NCBI GenBank assembly: GCA_045545175.1
Contig: JAZQAK010000062.1
Location: forward strand, 1 to 12,163
Direction: 5' to 3'
DNA from: RGIG6165 sp045545175
Lineage (GTDB): Bacteria > Bacillota > Clostridia > Oscillospirales > Feifaniaceae
DNA length: 12,163 nt
The notes beneath the pieces are model-generated. The model searched no databases. It was not told the DNA's origin and saw nothing but the letters and a program-made list of their open reading frames with translations. This document shows positions 4,773 to 12,163 of this stretch, one piece after another. Positions within the stretch are counted from its first letter, which is position 1. Each line of letters opens with the position of its first letter. The position numbers and the translations under genes are program-made.

Positions 4773-7700
4773 ATGAGAAATTTTAAATTTCTTGCTACCG
4801 CAATAGTTGCAGTAATGCTTGCATGCGTACTCGCAGTTGCATCCTTTGCAGCAACTACACCGTTCACAGATGTCGATGACGAAAAGAACGAAACACTTTC
4901 CGATGCAGTTTCACTTCTTAACGGTCTTGGCGTTGCCAAAGGCGTTTCTGAAACAAAGTTCGGAACTATGGAACATGTAACTCGTCAGCAGATGGCTGCT
5001 TTCGTTTACAGACTTATGAAGCAGGGCAAGTCTCTTGAAGGCGGCTCTAACTCAACACCTTTTACAGACCTTGATGACAGCACATATTTCAGCTATGTTT
5101 CATGGGCAAACGGTATGGGCATTATCAAGGGTACAAGTGCAACAACCTTCAACCCCAAGGGCGGTATCATTCTTCAGGATGCTTACACAATGGTTGTTCG
5201 TGCACTCGGTTTTGAAGACGAATCCTACATCTATCCTTTCACTTATATTGATAAGGCTGAAGAACTCGGACTTGATGAAGGTCTTGATTCTGTAGTTAAC
5301 TACACAACAAAGCTTACAAGAGGCGACGTTGCTGTAATTCTCTACAACACATTCTTTGCAGAAACAGCAAAGGAAAAGACAACAAAGCTTCTCAAGACAG
5401 TTGGTGACGGCGAAAGAGTTGTTGTCACAAAGAAAGAAAATGTAACTCTCGCTGAAGACGTATACGATGTTGAGTACGGTAACTTCGAAGTTCGTGCTAC
5501 TCCCAAGTACGCATTCAACGACAGCGAAGCTTCCAACGAATATATTCCTCTCTGCGATGACTACGAAGTTGATATGCTTCAGCTCGTGGCTGCAGATGAA
5601 GATGAAGCACTTCAGCAGATCTACTGCGAATTTGCTTCCACAGGTCTTTCCGGTGCGGCTGATGATTACATCATGCGCGGAGTAGAAGTTTTCTATACAA
5701 CTATGGAAGAAAACGGTCAGACAAAGCTTGATAAGGTTTATTTCATGAACGGTTCTCATAAGGTTCTTGAAACATCCGCAGCAGCTTACACATATGTTGA
5801 TGCAAAGACAAGCTCTGACTACTATTACTACACAACAGGTTCTAAGAAGGACAGCTACAGCGATTATGAAAAGACTGAAGGTTACCTCACAGTAGGCAAC
5901 GAAAAGATTTACTTCTTTGACGCTCCCTACTCCTACCTTAAGCCTGAATATACTCCCGACATGAGCGAAGGCACAAGATACGCTCTCAGAAATGAAAAGA
6001 ACGTAAAGCTCGTTGATCTCAAGTGCCTCGACATGGAAAAGGGTACATATTCCTACTATGTAGATACAACAAAGCCTGTTGACACAGCTGAAGATATGCT
6101 TGCAAACCTCATAAGAGTTTACTCCAGAGGTGCTTATAAGCTCAAGTTCTTCGACGTTGACGGCGACGGCATTTATGAATATGCACACTACATGCCCGGT
6201 ACATACGGTTTCATGGACGGCGATGACGGCAAGTACTTCAACGTTGACATGGAAGGCAATAAGCCTGTTCAGAAGTCCGTTAAGGGTTCTGATATTGATG
6301 TAAGCTTCAAGCCCGTTATTTACTATAACGATGCAAAAATCGGCGGTGCAAAGTTTGAAGACGGCGACATGGTTGTTGCTTACCTCAATCCTGCAGCTAA
6401 TATGATTGAAGTTATTGCAGCTGTTAAGCCCTATAACGGTTATATTTCCCAGGCAAAGCCTGTTCACGGTCAGGTTAAGATTGACTCCACAACATTCTCC
6501 TCTGCATATGTTTACAGAGCAGTTGAAGAATTCGATGATGGTTCCAATCTCTATGAGCAGTATCATCTCATAACACCTACCAGCCACGACTTCTTCACAC
6601 TTCCCAGCTGGTCTGCAGGTAATACATTCCCTGCACTTACAAGTCAGGCTTCTGTTGGTGAAATCTTTGATATCTATGCATTCAAGTGCTTTGGCCAGAA
6701 CTGCGTACTCTGGTATGACCACATTGAAGATGCTTCCATCTCCTTCGGTCTCGATGAACTCGCAATTCCCGTAAGTGATGAAAACGACGAAGCATTCACA
6801 AAGAGCGTATTCGATGCAAAGCTCGGCGACGCTGTTCAGTATGCAAAGGTATACTTCAACGGTAAGGTTTCTTACTTGCCTCTCGATACAGAAGAAATGT
6901 ACCCTGAACTCGATGCAGGTTATGTTGACGGTAAATATGACCTCACAGCAATCAAGGGTCAGAACGGTTACATGGCTTATGTAGATAAGCTCTGTAAGGT
7001 TAAGGTTAACTCCGACGGTCAGTATGCACTCATTCCTCTCCTCCACGCAGAAGACGATGAAGGAAACTACGTTGGCGTAAACTCAGACAGCACAACACTT
7101 GTTGAAGAAGATAATAATAAGCAGTTCGGTATGGACCTTGATATGGAAGTTACAGGTTTCATCAAGAAGGTTGCAGGTACCCGCTATATGCTCGTTGACG
7201 AAGGCGGAAGCTCACTCCTCGGCGATCCCTTTGATGTAAACGGCGAAATTATCAAGTACTTCAATATCACTGGTAACACAAGAATTATCATCAAGAATAC
7301 AGTTACAAATGAAGATAACGATGTTGAATACCTCGAATTTGATGCTTCTACCTTCAAGGGTACAGTTGAAAGCGAGCTTTCCAACATTCAGTATGTTCTC
7401 AAGGGCGATCCTGATTCCAAGATCAAGGCTGACCTCGTTCTCCTCTATGCTGAAACTGAAGACTTTGAATTCGAAACAAAGGGCATCAAGAACGGCTGGA
7501 GAATCGTAGCTGATTCCGATATTGCAGTTGACGATAAGGACAACTACAGACATTACTACAAGCTCTTCAATCCCTACACAGGCGAAGTTGAAGAAAACGT
7601 TCCCGGTGAAAACTACGACGCTAAGGCAAGAAGCCTTCCCGATGCAGTTGAAAACGGCAAGATTATCGAAATCAAGTCCGCAATGGTTGACGAAGACGGC

Positions 7701-8300
7701 GACGTTCTCGGCACAATCGATACATCTGTAAGTGCAGGTCTTGTTTACATCACAGAATATGACGCAGACGAAAGCTACATCGGCTTTGTTCCCGTTGAAG
7801 CAATCGAAAATGCTATCGATGATGAAACAATCTGCTGCGGAGAAGACCTCGAAGTATTTATTGATGACTTCAGATATGTAGGCGACGAACTTGCACTCGA
7901 CGGTGAAGAATTCAAGCTCACAGTTGACAGCAGCGATGATCCCATCTACGGTACAGCTCTCTACTATGAAATCACTTCCGATACAGTAATCTCTGTACTC
8001 ACAAGTGCTAAGGCAGGCGAAGATGCTGTTACTAAGGGCGAATTCAAGCTCGCAGGTATCGAAGCAATTGCAAATGCATCCAAGGAATTCAAGTGCTACA
8101 ACGAAAAGGTTCTTAACAGAAAAGAAGCTTACGGCACAGAATATGCAGAATATGTTAAGGCATATGTATATGCATCCGAAAATGCAGAAGGCGAAGATGC
8201 TCTTCCCGTTGCTGAATACATCATCATCGTTGTAAACGGCGGCGAAGACATGATCTTTACAGATTATGACGACAACTTCCTTCCCGATTCTCACTCTTAA
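4773..8300 (+). CDS. SLH-domain secreted surface protein (S-layer-like), 1175 aa, paralog
   Basis: A second large exported surface protein. The signal peptide is about residues 1-27 (MRNFKF start, cleavage near SFAA before TTPFTDV). Three SLH-type repeats occupy about 28-200 (FTDV and TRQQMA; FTDLDDSTYF; LTRGDVA), giving predicted anchoring to cell-wall polymer. The remaining region matches the first SLH protein in order: the calcium-loop-like D461-V-D463-G-D465-G-IYEY is at the very same residue number; a shared block has IIIK, EFDASTFK and VLLYAETEDF, then KNGWRIV and NPYTGE; and the C-terminal block starts YNEK at about 1109. It carries an extra tail ending DDNFLPDSHS. It is acidic and Tyr-rich. 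No sortase motif or enzyme signature is visible. A gene duplication followed by divergence is the simplest origin. Own promoter and terminator suggest a monocistronic unit, possibly co-regulated with the first gene through the shared operator. Confidence 0.93.
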   Translation: MRNFKFLATAIVAVMLACVLAVASFAATTPFTDVDDEKNETLSDAVSLLNGLGVAKGVSETKFGTMEHVTRQQMAAFVYRLMKQGKSLEGGSNSTPFTDLDDSTYFSYVSWANGMGIIKGTSATTFNPKGGIILQDAYTMVVRALGFEDESYIYPFTYIDKAEELGLDEGLDSVVNYTTKLTRGDVAVILYNTFFAETAKEKTTKLLKTVGDGERVVVTKKENVTLAEDVYDVEYGNFEVRATPKYAFNDSEASNEYIPLCDDYEVDMLQLVAADEDEALQQIYCEFASTGLSGAADDYIMRGVEVFYTTMEENGQTKLDKVYFMNGSHKVLETSAAAYTYVDAKTSSDYYYYTTGSKKDSYSDYEKTEGYLTVGNEKIYFFDAPYSYLKPEYTPDMSEGTRYALRNEKNVKLVDLKCLDMEKGTYSYYVDTTKPVDTAEDMLANLIRVYSRGAYKLKFFDVDGDGIYEYAHYMPGTYGFMDGDDGKYFNVDMEGNKPVQKSVKGSDIDVSFKPVIYYNDAKIGGAKFEDGDMVVAYLNPAANMIEVIAAVKPYNGYISQAKPVHGQVKIDSTTFSSAYVYRAVEEFDDGSNLYEQYHLITPTSHDFFTLPSWSAGNTFPALTSQASVGEIFDIYAFKCFGQNCVLWYDHIEDASISFGLDELAIPVSDENDEAFTKSVFDAKLGDAVQYAKVYFNGKVSYLPLDTEEMYPELDAGYVDGKYDLTAIKGQNGYMAYVDKLCKVKVNSDGQYALIPLLHAEDDEGNYVGVNSDSTTLVEEDNNKQFGMDLDMEVTGFIKKVAGTRYMLVDEGGSSLLGDPFDVNGEIIKYFNITGNTRIIIKNTVTNEDNDVEYLEFDASTFKGTVESELSNIQYVLKGDPDSKIKADLVLLYAETEDFEFETKGIKNGWRIVADSDIAVDDKDNYRHYYKLFNPYTGEVEENVPGENYDAKARSLPDAVENGKIIEIKSAMVDEDGDVLGTIDTSVSAGLVYITEYDADESYIGFVPVEAIENAIDDETICCGEDLEVFIDDFRYVGDELALDGEEFKLTVDSSDDPIYGTALYYEITSDTVISVLTSAKAGEDAVTKGEFKLAGIEAIANASKEFKCYNEKVLNRKEAYGTEYAEYVKAYVYASENAEGEDALPVAEYIIIVVNGGEDMIFTDYDDNFLPDSHS

Positions 8301-8323
8301 GTGAAATAGCAATAGCTTTTAAG

Positions 8324-8353
8324 GCTCCCGACCATAAGGTCGGGAGCTTTTTT
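8324..8353 (+). terminator. Intrinsic terminator of SLH gene 2
   Basis: GCTCCCGACC (8324-8333) pairs perfectly with GGTCGGGAGC (8338-8347), loop ATAA, followed by six T. It separates the SLH gene from the flippase gene, so readthrough into the flippase should be low. Confidence 0.92.
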
Positions 8354-8405
8354 GTCATATGATGATAAATCCCCGAATAAACTTGTGTTACATCGGGGTG
8401 ATAAT

Positions 8406-9941
8406 TTGTATAATAATCTTGGCAGAACAAGGATGTCCCAGAGAAACTTAGTTTTCAGTATAATCGGAAGGCTTGTGGGGGTTGTAACAAGCTTTGCGGG
8501 AAGAAGCATATTTGTAAAGTGCCTGAGTCGTGAGTACCTTGGCCTCGGCGGATTTTTCGGCAACATTTTCTCAGTTGTCTCGCTGTGCGAGCTTGGAATG
8601 GGGGCGGCAATCGCACAGTCGCTTTATAAGCCGCTTGCCGATGAGGATGAATATCAGGTGTCGGCAATTGTTGCATATTATTCTCGTTTTAGCAGGATTG
8701 TGGCGTCGGTAAGTACGGTTCTTTGCCTTGCGGCAATGCCTCTGCTATACAGACTGGTACGGACCGAGCTTGATATGAAGATTATAATGTCGGCTTATCT
8801 GCTGTTTGTGCTGCATAGTGCGGTGTCGCATCTGCTGACTCCAAAATGTACCTTGGTTGTCTGTGACCAAAGGATGTATGTTGTGACGCTTGTCAGGAGT
8901 ATATTCAGCATTGCGGCACTTGTAATTCAGAGCGTTGTGCTTGTGACTACGGGCAATTATATTATGTATCTTGCCTGCAGGATACTTGTGCTGACAGTTG
9001 AGGATATAATCATAAACAGATATGCCGATAAAAATTATCCCTGCCTTGCACTCGGCATGAGGGTGACGAAAGAGTATAAAAAAAGCCTCTACACAAACGT
9101 AAAGGCGCTCATGTGGCATAAGATAGGAGGCGTTTTGTCAAGAAGCACCGACAGCCTGCTTCTTACATACTTTGTCGGTCTTTCGGGCATGGGAAAATAC
9201 TCAAACTATGCCCTTGTCATAGGAACGGTTGCGGCATTCTTTGATGTTGCGATAAATGCAGTTTCTGCAAGCGTCGGAAACCTCGGGGCGGGTGACAGAG
9301 GAAGAAAAAGCGAAAACGTTATGCGGCGGCTGTATTTTATAAACTTCTGGCTTCTTACGGTGGGAACCTGCGTTATTGTATGCACCTTGAATCCCTTTAT
9401 AAAGCTCTGGCTGGGTGAGGATATGCTGTTTGGCGAAGCTGAGATGCTTGTGATTGTATCAAGCTTTTACTTTTCCTGCATCAGAGACCCTGTGCAGATT
9501 TTTGTCAGCACCTACGGCCTTTTTAAAGAAAGCCGCCACATCCCGATTCTCAGGGCGGCGGCAAATCTTGTGCTTTCTGTATTGTTTGTCGGAAAAATGG
9601 GGGTCGCAGGCGTGTTTCTCGGCACGGCACTCTCGACGGTCCTTGTGCCGCTTTGCGGTGAGGTGAGGGTGCTGTATAAGTACGGATTTTCTATGAAAAG
9701 CACAGGCTTTTATAAGGAAATGTTCGGTTATATCGGAACATCCCTTATGTGTACTGCCGTTTGTTACCTTGTGACATACGGAATCGGGCAAACTGCGTGC
9801 GGTGTTGCAATAAGGGCCTTCGCTTCATTTTGTATATCAAACGCAATGTTGCTGCTCTTGTCGTCAAATAAACCGTATTTTGACGACGCCGTCGGAATAC
9901 TGAAAAGGCACGTGCCACAAAAAACAAAGCTAGTGTCTTGA
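8406..9941 (+). CDS. Polysaccharide (MOP-superfamily) flippase, Wzx-like
   Basis: A predicted polytopic membrane protein of about 511 aa with many hydrophobic segments along its length, the usual size for this family (12-14 helices). Such proteins flip lipid-linked oligosaccharides across the cytoplasmic membrane. Recognisable family features are RTR followed by RN near the N-terminus, EYLGLGG at about 43-49, SLCELGMG at about 59-66, and SLYKPLADEDE just after. Start choice: the TTG at 8406 has a GGGGTG ribosome-binding-like sequence (8395-8400) and keeps the family N-terminal RTR. The ATG at 8433 lacks a properly spaced site and would remove RTR, but it remains possible. A TATAAT at 8409-8414 with weak -35 candidates could be a promoter; if real it would favour the ATG start. 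Codon use is unbiased, unlike the SLH genes. Its glycan could be the SLH-binding wall polymer or an S-layer glycan, but the sequence does not say which. Confidence 0.85.
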   Translation: MYNNLGRTRMSQRNLVFSIIGRLVGVVTSFAGRSIFVKCLSREYLGLGGFFGNIFSVVSLCELGMGAAIAQSLYKPLADEDEYQVSAIVAYYSRFSRIVASVSTVLCLAAMPLLYRLVRTELDMKIIMSAYLLFVLHSAVSHLLTPKCTLVVCDQRMYVVTLVRSIFSIAALVIQSVVLVTTGNYIMYLACRILVLTVEDIIINRYADKNYPCLALGMRVTKEYKKSLYTNVKALMWHKIGGVLSRSTDSLLLTYFVGLSGMGKYSNYALVIGTVAAFFDVAINAVSASVGNLGAGDRGRKSENVMRRLYFINFWLLTVGTCVIVCTLNPFIKLWLGEDMLFGEAEMLVIVSSFYFSCIRDPVQIFVSTYGLFKESRHIPILRAAANLVLSVLFVGKMGVAGVFLGTALSTVLVPLCGEVRVLYKYGFSMKSTGFYKEMFGYIGTSLMCTAVCYLVTYGIGQTACGVAIRAFASFCISNAMLLLLSSNKPYFDDAVGILKRHVPQKTKLVS

Positions 9942-10754
9942 GTGCTTTTTTCTGTACTCTGAGGGCAAAAGACCGAAAAGCTTCGAAAAAGCCTTGGCGA
10001 AATACGACGGACTGTCAAAGCCGCATTCAAAGCATATTTCAGATATCGGCTTTTGTGTTTCGCGAAGCAGATGCCTTGCATTTTCGCAACGTATTGCATT
10101 TATGTGCTCGATTACGGTAAATCCCGTGTTTTCCTTGAAAATTCGGGAAAAATGGTATTTTGAAAAGCCCGCTTTTGCGGATAACTCTTCAAGCGTGAGC
10201 TTTTGCGTAAAGTTTGTGTTTATAAACTCTACTGCATCAAGAACTGCGGCGTGGCTTTTTGAGATTTTTTTTGTTTCATTTTTGCTTTGAACAGAGAAGT
10301 TTTTGCAGATGTATACAATAAAATCGAGTACGGCAAGACGTGTTTCAGCGACCGAAAAAAGGCTTTTATCGAATGTAAAAAACTCTGATATTTTTTCAAT
10401 ATGAGCTCCCGTTTTGATGTCGCATATGTGCTGCTTGAAGGTCAGATCTTCAACGTCGATTCCGTTATCCTTGAAGAAGGATTTGTCGATAATCAGACAG
10501 TGATACTTGACATCTGAGTCGGAGCTTACGGCGTGGAGCTGTCTTGCGTTAATGATTACCGTATCTCCTTTGTTCATATAGATGTTTGCCGTGTCGCAAG
10601 TTACGTTTCCTTCACCGTGTACGCAATAGAGAAATTCGATGTTTTCATGCCAGTTTGCAGTTCCGCTTTTATTGTGAATGCAAATGTCGGTGTGAAATAT
10701 GAATGGAAGGTCGGGATTGGGCATCAGATGATGCTCGTATTTGATATCAATCAT
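9930..10754 (-). CDS. AraC-family transcriptional regulator with cupin-type sensor domain
   Basis: A 274-aa one-component regulator of normal family size. Residues about 20-90 form an AraC-type cupin sensor (HENIEFLYCVHGEG at 36-49, then NKGDTVIINARQLH at 61-74). Residues about 170-270 form the C-terminal double helix-turn-helix domain: LTLEELSAKAGFSKYHFSRIF at 187-207 and PISEICFECGFDSPSYFAKAF at 236-256, the hallmark AraC second motif. The ATG at 10754 is preferred over an in-frame TTG at 10766 because GAGG lies six bases upstream of the ATG. The gene is divergent from the sugar isomerase operon, the usual arrangement for a local sugar-responsive activator, so it likely controls that operon. 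Its 3' end overlaps the converging flippase gene by 12 bp and no terminator is visible. The inducer is unknown. Confidence 0.93.
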   Translation of the reverse strand: MIDIKYEHHLMPNPDLPFIFHTDICIHNKSGTANWHENIEFLYCVHGEGNVTCDTANIYMNKGDTVIINARQLHAVSSDSDVKYHCLIIDKSFFKDNGIDVEDLTFKQHICDIKTGAHIEKISEFFTFDKSLFSVAETRLAVLDFIVYICKNFSVQSKNETKKISKSHAAVLDAVEFINTNFTQKLTLEELSAKAGFSKYHFSRIFKENTGFTVIEHINAIRCENARHLLRETQKPISEICFECGFDSPSYFAKAFSKLFGLLPSEYRKKHSRH

Positions 10755-10791
10755 AAAAAACCTCAAAAAAGCAATATTATTTTATTAGATG

Positions 10792-10821
10792 GCACAATTT
10801 TGTCTTGATTTCAGCACAATT
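10792..10821 (+). promoter_or_regulatory. Direct-repeat operator, candidate AraC-family site
   Basis: GCACAATT occurs at 10792-10799 and again at 10814-10821, 22 bp apart (two helical turns). The second copy lies between the -35 and the -10 of the isomerase promoter and the first just upstream of the -35. Paired direct half-sites spaced about 21-22 bp near the -35 are typical of AraC-family binding. The assignment to the adjacent regulator is inference. Confidence 0.5.
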
Positions 10822-10833
10822 ATATTATATAAT
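10805..10833 (+). promoter_or_regulatory. Promoter of the sugar isomerase operon
   Basis: TTGATT (10805-10810), 17-bp spacer, consensus TATAAT (10828-10833), about 50 bp upstream of the ATG at 10886. No convincing promoter for the divergent AraC gene could be identified in the 131-bp intergenic region. Confidence 0.7.
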
Positions 10834-10885
10834 GAGATTGGATTAAAAGCAAGAGAATGCTTTAAAAAGAAAGGAAGAAAATTAA

Positions 10886-11743
10886 ATGTATAAGTTTCCA
10901 ATAGGCGTAATCGTTGACTCCTTCAGACTTCCCACACGTGATGCTATCAAGGCAGCAGCTGACATCGGTGCAAAAGGCATTCAGATGTACTGCACAAAGG
11001 GTGAAAATTCCCCCGAAAATCTCGTTGGCGACAAGAGAAAAGAACTCCTTAAGTACGTTAAGGACAACGGTCTTGTATTCTCCGCAATCTGCGGCGACCT
11101 CGGTCAGGGCTTCGGTCACAAGGAAAAGAATCCCGAGCTTGTTGAAAAGTCCAAGAGAATTCTCGACCTTGCAAAGGAACTCGAAACAGACATCGTTACA
11201 ACTCATATCGGCGTTGTTCCCGAAGATCCGAATCACGACAGATTCAAGGTTATGCAGGAAGCCTGCTTTGAGCTTTCGAGATATGCAGACTCCATCGGCT
11301 CTCACTTTGCTATCGAAACAGGTCCCGAAACAAGTGCAACATTAAAGGCTTTCCTTGATACACTTGATTCCAAGGGTGTTGCAGTAAACCTTGACCCTGC
11401 AAACCTCGTTATGGTTACAGGTGATGCACCCGTTGTTGCCGTACATAACCTCAAGGACTATATCGTACATACACACGCAAAGGACGGCGTAAAGTTAAAG
11501 CACGCAAACCCCGAATACCTCTACGGTGCAGTTCATCCGATTCCTCAGGAAATTCTTGAATCAAAGCATTACGAAGAAGTACCTCTCGGACAGGGCAGCG
11601 TTCCCTATATCCATTACCTCAAGGCACTTGAAGAAGTTGGATACAAGGGCTTCTTAACTATCGAAAGAGAAGTAGGCGACAACCCTGCAAGAGACATTAA
11701 GATTGCAATAGATTATCTCAACAAGATAATGGAGGAAAACTAA
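10886..11743 (+). CDS. Sugar phosphate isomerase/epimerase family protein (TIM barrel)
   Basis: A 285-aa soluble protein of the xylose-isomerase-like / AP-endonuclease-2 TIM-barrel superfamily (IolE and sugar epimerase relatives), full length for the family. Superfamily members use a divalent metal to isomerise or epimerise sugars or inositol intermediates. Likely metal or active-site residues sit at barrel-strand ends: H107 (THIG), E144 (AIETG), D170 (NLDPAN), H197 (HTHAKDG) and E260 (LTIERE). DLGQGFG at 71-77 is an early conserved loop. The start has AAGGAAG about 10 bases upstream. It is the first gene of an operon: only one base separates its stop from the next ATG. Codon use is biased, as in well-expressed genes. 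The exact substrate cannot be told from sequence. AraC control is inferred from the divergent layout. Confidence 0.9.
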   Translation: MYKFPIGVIVDSFRLPTRDAIKAAADIGAKGIQMYCTKGENSPENLVGDKRKELLKYVKDNGLVFSAICGDLGQGFGHKEKNPELVEKSKRILDLAKELETDIVTTHIGVVPEDPNHDRFKVMQEACFELSRYADSIGSHFAIETGPETSATLKAFLDTLDSKGVAVNLDPANLVMVTGDAPVVAVHNLKDYIVHTHAKDGVKLKHANPEYLYGAVHPIPQEILESKHYEEVPLGQGSVPYIHYLKALEEVGYKGFLTIEREVGDNPARDIKIAIDYLNKIMEEN

Positions 11744-11744
11744 A

Positions 11745-12163
11745 ATGAAAGTTTCAGTAAGTTCATACTCATTCCAGCAGTACATTTCAAAAGGAAAAAT
11801 GACACAGCTTGACTGTGTTGCAAAGGCAAAGGAAATGGGTTTTGACACAATCGACTTTATCGAAATGAAGATGGGTCAGAATCCTACACTTGAAGAACAG
11901 AAGGAATATGCAAGACAAATCAGAGCAAAGGCAGACGAGCTCGGCATGAACATCGAAGCATATTTCGTAGGTGCTCACCTTTACTATGACACACCCGAAG
12001 AAAACGAAGCAGAAGTAAAGAGAGTTTGCGACCAGCTCGACATTGCAAAGATTCTCGGCTGTAAGATTATGCGTCACGACGTATGCTATCACCTTACAAA
12101 GACAGGCAACGGCAAGAGCTTTGACCTTCAGCTTCCCACAATCGCCGAAAACTGCCGCAAGAT
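11745..12163 (+). CDS. Second sugar phosphate isomerase/epimerase-like protein, 3' truncated by window
   Basis: An open frame runs from ATG 11745 to the window end (139 codons, no stop). It begins MKVSVSSYSFQQYI, continues with AKEMGFDTIDFIEM at about 28-41 and has GMNIEAYFVGAHL and LGCKIMRHDV later, the alternating beta-strand/helix pattern of the first half of a xylose-isomerase-like TIM barrel. The catalytic metal ligands usually lie in the second half, outside the window. The ribosome-binding site GGAGG (11731-11735) lies inside the end of the upstream gene, which implies translational coupling in one operon. The two proteins are probably different enzymes or subunits of one sugar pathway rather than recent duplicates, because their N-termini are dissimilar. 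Substrate unknown. Confidence 0.88.
   Translation, partial: MKVSVSSYSFQQYISKGKMTQLDCVAKAKEMGFDTIDFIEMKMGQNPTLEEQKEYARQIRAKADELGMNIEAYFVGAHLYYDTPEENEAEVKRVCDQLDIAKILGCKIMRHDVCYHLTKTGNGKSFDLQLPTIAENCRK

Noticed and set aside
4773..4830. Lipoprotein signal at Cys18 of SLH protein 2 (MLAC)
   Set aside because: The residue at -3 is Met and the hydrophobic core continues past the Cys to a normal signal-peptidase I site near SFAA, as in the paralog.
5100..8312. Long minus-strand open frames (648 and 366 codons) opposite SLH gene 2
   Set aside because: Same cause: antisense mirror of a strongly codon-biased gene. There is no domain and no ribosome-binding site.
8352..8405. Extended flippase start at TTG 8352
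   Set aside because: This codon lies in the T-run of the SLH gene 2 terminator, so it would not be present on a transcript started downstream, and the added residues do not resemble the family N-terminus.
9907..9916. GGCACGTGCC palindrome near the flippase 3' end as a terminator
   Set aside because: It has no loop beyond the palindrome centre, leaving about a 3-bp stem, so it cannot form a stable terminator hairpin.
10755..10766. AraC start at TTG 10766
   Set aside because: The ATG at 10754 has GAGG at proper spacing; the TTG overlaps that ribosome-binding site.

Overview
The window looks like chromosomal DNA from an anaerobic member of the Bacillota, class Clostridia (inference). The reasons are strong AGGAGG-type ribosome binding sites, sigma-A-like promoters, SLH-anchored surface proteins, a Clostridia-type O-antigen/capsule flippase and moderate GC content. 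I cannot name the genus. No phage, insertion-sequence, CRISPR, tRNA or rRNA signature is visible.

Layout. Bases 1-542 are an intergenic regulatory block. It holds a structured repeat element, an 11-bp-phased operator-like array with its own promoter and a possible very small transcript, and then the promoter of the first large gene. Bases 543-3803 and 4773-8300 encode two paralogous secreted SLH-domain proteins of 1086 and 1175 aa, probably S-layer or S-layer-like. Each ends in a strong intrinsic terminator. The 970-bp gap between them carries a 29-bp minirepeat, then about 2.7 copies of an exact-period 268-bp non-coding tandem repeat, and then a promoter built like that of the first gene. 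Bases 8406-9941 encode a membrane polysaccharide flippase. It converges on, and overlaps by 12 bp, an AraC-family regulator on the minus strand (9930-10754). Divergent from the regulator is the start of a sugar-catabolism operon: a sugar phosphate isomerase/epimerase-like TIM barrel (10886-11743) and a second one cut by the window end (11745-12163).

How the parts fit. The SLH proteins should be exported and held on a secondary cell-wall polymer. The neighbouring flippase could move lipid-linked glycan for that polymer or for surface glycosylation, but this is only a neighbourhood inference. The AraC-like protein with its cupin-type sensor domain probably controls the divergent isomerase operon through a 22-bp-spaced direct repeat at the operon promoter.

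The most notable signals are non-coding. A TGTTACA-N4-TGTTACA operator sits at the same distance upstream of both SLH gene promoters, and the same motif recurs in reverse orientation, phased at 11 bp, at 151-190. The 268-bp array carries a 13-bp-stem/7-nt-loop hairpin that shows a compensatory base change between tandem copies. A rewritten relative of the same hairpin occurs at the left edge of the window. The slp genes and the isomerases have strongly biased codons (highly expressed type), while the flippase and the AraC gene do not.
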